Assembly (NCBI GenBank): GCA_023262645.1
Contig: JALRAA010000034.1
Span: 1-9,204, forward strand
Origin: Burkholderiaceae bacterium
Lineage (GTDB): Bacteria > Pseudomonadota > Gammaproteobacteria > Burkholderiales > Burkholderiaceae_C
DNA length: 9,204 nucleotides
Reading direction: 5' to 3'
Positions 6,078 through 9,204 of the stretch are shown one piece after another; the first letter of the stretch is position 1, and the number at the start of each line of letters is the position of its first letter. Made by a program: the position numbers and the translations under genes. The notes below the pieces were generated by a model. The model was not told where the DNA came from. It made no database searches and saw only the letters and a program-made list of their open reading frames with translations.

Positions 6078-6127
6078 TCTGAAACTTCCCCAAGACACGT
6101 GTTTTTTCAGAGCAAGGGGAATTTTTT
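6078..6127 (+). promoter_or_regulatory. Interlocking inverted repeats and T-run before glpV
   Basis: Two inverted repeats interleave here. TCTGAAA (6078-6084) pairs with TTTCAGA (6105-6111), and TTCCCC (6086-6091) pairs with GGGGAA (6116-6121), which runs straight into TTTTTT (6122-6127). The second stem plus T-run resembles a weak intrinsic terminator with a long 24-nt loop. The first would compete with it or form a pseudoknot. Both precede the glpV ribosome-binding site AGGAGA (6128-6133). Possible roles are attenuation, RNA processing or a translational switch; function is unproven. Confidence 0.4.
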
Positions 6128-6138
6128 AGGAGACGGGC

Positions 6139-7872
6139 ATGAAATTGAAATACCGTGCAATTGCTTTTGCCGCTGCAGCTTTGGTGCTGGGACATAGCGC
6201 ATGGGCGGGCGAGGCTGAAGCGAAGAAATGGGTGGACAACGAGTTCCAACCGTCCACTTTGTCCAAAGACAAGCAGATGGCTGAAATGAAGTGGTTCATT
6301 GACGCGGCCAAAAAGCTGCAAGCCAAGGGCGTGAAAGAAATTTCCGTTGTGTCTGAGACCATCACCACCCACGAGTACGAATCCAAAACCCTGGCCAAGG
6401 CCTTCACCGAAATCACCGGCATCACCGTCAAGCACGACTTGATCCAAGAAGGTGACGTGGTGGAGAAGTTGCAAACCTCCATGCAATCGGGCAAGTCAAT
6501 TTACGACGGCTGGATTTCCGACTCTGACTTGATTGGTACCCACTACCGGTACGGCAAGATCATGGACCTGACCGACTACATGGCAGGCCCGGGCAAAGAG
6601 TGGACCAATCCAGGCTTGGACATCAAAGATTTCATTGGTACAAGCTTCACCACTGGCCCCGACAAGAAACTGTATCAACTGCCTGACCAACAGTTCGCCA
6701 ACCTCTATTGGTTCCGTGCTGACTTGTTTGAACGCAAGGACATCAAAGACAAATTCAAAACCAAATATGGCTATGAATTGGGCGTGCCGCTGAACTGGAG
6801 TGCTTACGAAGACATTGCCGAGTTTTTCACCAATGACGTGAAAACCATCGACGGCAAACCCATTTACGGTCATATGGACTATGGCAAGAAGGACCCTTCC
6901 TTGGGCTGGCGCTTCACCGATGCGTGGTTGTCCATGGCGGGCACGGCTGACATTGGCATCCCCAATGGCCGACCCGTCGACGAATGGGGTATTCGCGCTT
7001 CTGCCGATGGTTGTAATCCGCTTGGTGCGTCTGTCGCGCGTGGCGGTGCCACCAACTCACCGGCTGCGGTGTACGCCCTCACCAAGTATGTGGACTGGAT
7101 GAAGAAATACGCGCCCAAGGAAGCCATCGGTATGACCTTTGGTGAGGCCGGTCCGGTGCCTGCACAAGGCCAAATCGCCCAGCAAATTTTCTGGTACACC
7201 GCGTTCACGGCCGACATGACCAAGCCTGGTTTGCCCGTGGTAAATGCGGATGGCACTCCGAAATGGCGCATGGCCCCTGGCCCGAATGGACCCTATTGGA
7301 AGCAAGGCATGCAAAACGGCTACCAAGACGTGGGCTCCTGGACGTTCTTCAAAGATCATGATCCCAACAGAACTGCAGCGGCTTGGTTGTATGCGCAATT
7401 TGTGACAGCCAAAACCACTTCTCTGAAGAAAACCATCGTCGGTTTGACGCCGATCCGTGAATCCGATATCCGCTCAAAAGCCATGACCGACATGGCGCCT
7501 AAGTTAGGCGGCTTGGTGGAGTTCTACCGAAGCCCTGCACGTGTGGCTTGGACACCCACCGGCACCAACGTGCCCGACTACCCCAAGTTGGCGCAGTTGT
7601 GGTGGAAGAACGTGGCGGTGGCCGTCACCGGAGAAAAAACACCTCAGCAAGCCATGGACAACCTGGCCAATGAGATGGACGACGTGATGGCGCGATTGGA
7701 GCGTGCGGGCATGGCGCGTTGCGCACCCAAACTCAATCCCAAGGGTGACCCTGCCAAGTACTTGAGTGACAAAGCAGCACCGTGGGCCAAGCTGGCCAAT
7801 GAAAAACCAAAGGGCGAAACCATCGCTTACGAAACGCTGCTCAACGCTTGGAAGGCAGGCCGAGTTCGCTAA
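6139..7872 (+). CDS. glpV: Periplasmic glycerol-binding protein of the ABC transporter
   Basis: Captures the substrate in the periplasm and delivers it to GlpP/GlpQ. The protein has 577 residues, much longer than most family-1 sugar-binding proteins (about 400-450) but normal for GlpV-type proteins. The N-terminus is a classic Sec signal: MKLKYR, a hydrophobic core (7-18) and an AWA|GE cleavage site after residue 23. There is no lipobox cysteine, so the mature protein should be free in the periplasm. Aromatic-rich stretches such as QLPDQQFANLYWFRADLF (180-197), QIFWYTAFTADM (349-360) and GYQDVGSWTFFKDHD (394-408) resemble ligand-cleft segments. Only two cysteines remain, C292 and C528, and they could form a disulfide. 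AGGAGA (6128-6133) lies 5 nt upstream. The substrate is taken as glycerol, not glycerol-3-phosphate, because glpK is in the locus; this is inference. Confidence 0.91.
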   Translation: MKLKYRAIAFAAAALVLGHSAWAGEAEAKKWVDNEFQPSTLSKDKQMAEMKWFIDAAKKLQAKGVKEISVVSETITTHEYESKTLAKAFTEITGITVKHDLIQEGDVVEKLQTSMQSGKSIYDGWISDSDLIGTHYRYGKIMDLTDYMAGPGKEWTNPGLDIKDFIGTSFTTGPDKKLYQLPDQQFANLYWFRADLFERKDIKDKFKTKYGYELGVPLNWSAYEDIAEFFTNDVKTIDGKPIYGHMDYGKKDPSLGWRFTDAWLSMAGTADIGIPNGRPVDEWGIRASADGCNPLGASVARGGATNSPAAVYALTKYVDWMKKYAPKEAIGMTFGEAGPVPAQGQIAQQIFWYTAFTADMTKPGLPVVNADGTPKWRMAPGPNGPYWKQGMQNGYQDVGSWTFFKDHDPNRTAAAWLYAQFVTAKTTSLKKTIVGLTPIRESDIRSKAMTDMAPKLGGLVEFYRSPARVAWTPTGTNVPDYPKLAQLWWKNVAVAVTGEKTPQQAMDNLANEMDDVMARLERAGMARCAPKLNPKGDPAKYLSDKAAPWAKLANEKPKGETIAYETLLNAWKAGRVR

Positions 7873-7882
7873 ACCAGACCGG

Positions 7883-7902
7883 GACACTGTACAAACAGTG
7901 TC
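7883..7902 (+). repeat. Perfect 8-bp hairpin after glpV
   Basis: GACACTGT (7883-7890), loop ACAA and ACAGTGTC (7895-7902) form a perfect 8-bp stem with a tetraloop, 10 nt after the glpV stop. No T-run follows, so it is more likely a 3'-end stabilising or processing hairpin, or a protein-binding palindrome, than a terminator. Confidence 0.55.
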
Positions 7903-7911
7903 ATGTGTTGT

Positions 7912-7947
7912 GAGGGCCTGTGGCCAGTTCGCTGCAGGCCCCTCTTT
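7912..7947 (+). terminator. Possible attenuator hairpin between glpV and glpD
   Basis: GGGCCTG (7914-7920) pairs perfectly with CAGGCCC (7935-7941) across a 14-nt loop. Allowing one bulged C, the pairing extends to GAGGGCCTG against CAGGCCCCTC. It is followed by only TTT (7945-7947), so complete termination is unlikely. Partial termination could lower glpD relative to glpV. Confidence 0.35.
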
Positions 7948-7959
7948 GGTCAGTCACCC

Positions 7960-9204
7960 ATGAACCGCTCAGAACTTCTTCAACAGTTGGCTGTCCCCCA
8001 AAGATTCGATTTGGCGGTGATAGGCGGTGGTGCCACTGGCTTGGGCGTGGCACTTGAAGCCAGCTTGCGAGGCTACAAAGTGGTCTTGCTCGAATCCCAT
8101 GATTTCGCCAAAGGGACCTCGTCGCGTTCCACCAAATTGGTCCACGGGGGGGTACGGTATTTGGCACAAGGCAATGTCAGCCTGGTGCGCGAAGCGCTGC
8201 ATGAGCGATCCGTGCTGCTCAGCGACGCACCCCATTTGGCCCAGCCTATTCCTTTTGTGATGCCTTCGTACCGTCGGTGGGATACCTGGTTTTACGGTGC
8301 AGGCCTCAAGCTCTATGATTTTTTGGCTGGCAAGCACGGTCTCGGGCGCACGGAATTTTTGACTTCCGCAGAGGTGCTCGCCCGCATGCCAGGCCTCAAA
8401 CCCCAGGGATTGCACGGTGGTGTGCAGTACTGGGACGGTCAGTTTGACGACGCCAGATTTGCCATTAACTTGGCCAGAACCGCAGCGCGCGAGGGCGCTT
8501 TGCTGCTGAACCACTGTGGCGTGAAGCAACTCAAGCACACCAGCGGTCGATTGAAAACCCTCGTGTGTGAAGACGCGGAAACGGCACAAACCTATGAAGT
8601 CCATGCCGCGTGTGTGATCAACGCTACCGGCGTCTGGGTGGACCAAATGCGGCAACTCGATGCCAACGAACAAGGGGTGGCGGTCAGCCCCATGGTGGCA
8701 CCCAGCCAAGGCGTTCATTTGGTGGTTGACCGCGATTTTTTACCCGGTGATCATGCCTTGCTGGTACCCAAGACGGTCGATGGACGCGTGCTGTTTGCTG
8801 TGCCCTGGTTGGGCAAGGTGATTCTGGGCACCACTGACACCCCTCGCTCAGACATGCCCAGAGAGCCGCAAGCATTTGAAGATGAAGTGGCTTTCATCCT
8901 GAACGAGTCCTCGCGGTATTTGTCCAAACCTTTGCGGCGCAGCGATGTGCGCAGCGTGTGGGTAGGTTTGCGCCCCCTGGTGAAACGTCACCTCGATGAA
9001 GACAACCACACCAAAGGGCTGAGCAGAGAACACACGGTGCGAGTCAGTCGCAGCGGCATGGTCACTGTCACAGGTGGCAAATGGACCACCTACCGTGCCA
9101 TGGCAGAGGATGTGCTGGCAGAGTGTGACGCACACCATATGTTGCCACCTGCGACAGCTACCCCTGCCAGACCTTGTTTCATGGGTGCAAAACAACTCAA
9201 TTCT
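7960..9204 (+). CDS. glpD: Aerobic glycerol-3-phosphate dehydrogenase, partial (C-terminus beyond right edge)
   Basis: FAD flavoprotein that oxidises sn-glycerol-3-phosphate to dihydroxyacetone phosphate and passes electrons to quinone at the inner membrane. The frame is open for 415 residues to the edge; the family is near 500-530, so roughly 100 residues are missing. The N-terminal Rossmann motif is DLAVIGGGATGLG (17-29) with E45 at the end of the second strand. Family blocks follow: TSSRSTKLVHGGVRYL (53-68), YWDGQFDDAR (157-166), INATGVWVD (220-228), ILGTTDTP (288-295), VGLRPL (335-340) and TGGKWTTYRAMAED (371-384). The last resembles the GlpO/mitochondrial-type enzymes. ATG 7960 is chosen because the FAD motif follows after a short leader; no clear ribosome-binding site precedes it. 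It is the last step of the pathway and is co-oriented with the transporter, 87 nt after glpV. Confidence 0.95.
   Translation, partial: MNRSELLQQLAVPQRFDLAVIGGGATGLGVALEASLRGYKVVLLESHDFAKGTSSRSTKLVHGGVRYLAQGNVSLVREALHERSVLLSDAPHLAQPIPFVMPSYRRWDTWFYGAGLKLYDFLAGKHGLGRTEFLTSAEVLARMPGLKPQGLHGGVQYWDGQFDDARFAINLARTAAREGALLLNHCGVKQLKHTSGRLKTLVCEDAETAQTYEVHAACVINATGVWVDQMRQLDANEQGVAVSPMVAPSQGVHLVVDRDFLPGDHALLVPKTVDGRVLFAVPWLGKVILGTTDTPRSDMPREPQAFEDEVAFILNESSRYLSKPLRRSDVRSVWVGLRPLVKRHLDEDNHTKGLSREHTVRVSRSGMVTVTGGKWTTYRAMAEDVLAECDAHHMLPPATATPARPCFMGAKQLNS

Noticed and set aside
1..9204. Mobile elements, CRISPR arrays, tRNA/rRNA genes or a defence system
   Set aside because: No transposase, integrase, phased repeats, RNA gene or foreign-looking composition was seen; every long conserved frame belongs to glycerol metabolism.

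Overview
The window is a single glycerol-utilisation locus from a Gram-negative bacterium, most likely a betaproteobacterium of the Burkholderiales (Comamonadaceae-like). That placement is inference: it rests on the gene set and order, moderately high GC with heavy use of TTG for leucine, and protein features typical of that group. No rRNA or other phylogenetic marker is present.

Layout. Two divergent transcription units share a control region at about 1702-1878. Leftward (minus strand) run glpR, a DeoR-family repressor (901-1701), and then glpK, glycerol kinase, whose C-terminal part is cut by the left window edge (1-877). Rightward (plus strand) run two ABC ATPases, glpS (1879-2958) and glpT (2960-4051); two permeases, glpP (4048-4929) and glpQ (4922-5689, apparently frameshifted at its 3' end); a small DUF2160 membrane protein (glpU position, 5748-6056); the large periplasmic binding protein glpV (6139-7872); and glpD, glycerol-3-phosphate dehydrogenase, cut by the right edge (7960-9204). 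Genes overlap or nearly abut from glpS to glpQ. The gaps before glpV (82 nt) and glpD (87 nt) both hold inverted repeats.

How it works. By analogy with the glpSTPQUV glycerol transporter of rhizobia, GlpV captures glycerol in the periplasm. GlpP/GlpQ with the GlpS/GlpT ATPases import it, GlpK phosphorylates it to sn-glycerol-3-phosphate, and GlpD oxidises that to dihydroxyacetone phosphate while feeding electrons to quinone. GlpR probably represses both units and is relieved by glycerol-3-phosphate. No GlpF facilitator is seen in the window, so uptake here appears to be ATP-driven.

Points worth a second look. (1) The two ATPases carry complementary defects: GlpS lacks the switch histidine and GlpT lacks the LSGGQ signature. 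Both defects fall in the same composite ATP site, predicting one working and one degenerate site. (2) glpQ looks truncated by a small deletion, with its expected C-terminus still readable in another frame. (3) Mutually exclusive inverted repeats ending in a T6 run sit just before the glpV ribosome-binding site. (4) The control region holds CGAA-containing direct repeats, a flanking CCTAGGG/CCCTAGG inverted repeat and a seven-codon ORF overlapping the glpS start. I found no mobile element, CRISPR array, tRNA or rRNA, and no clearly novel system beyond these points.
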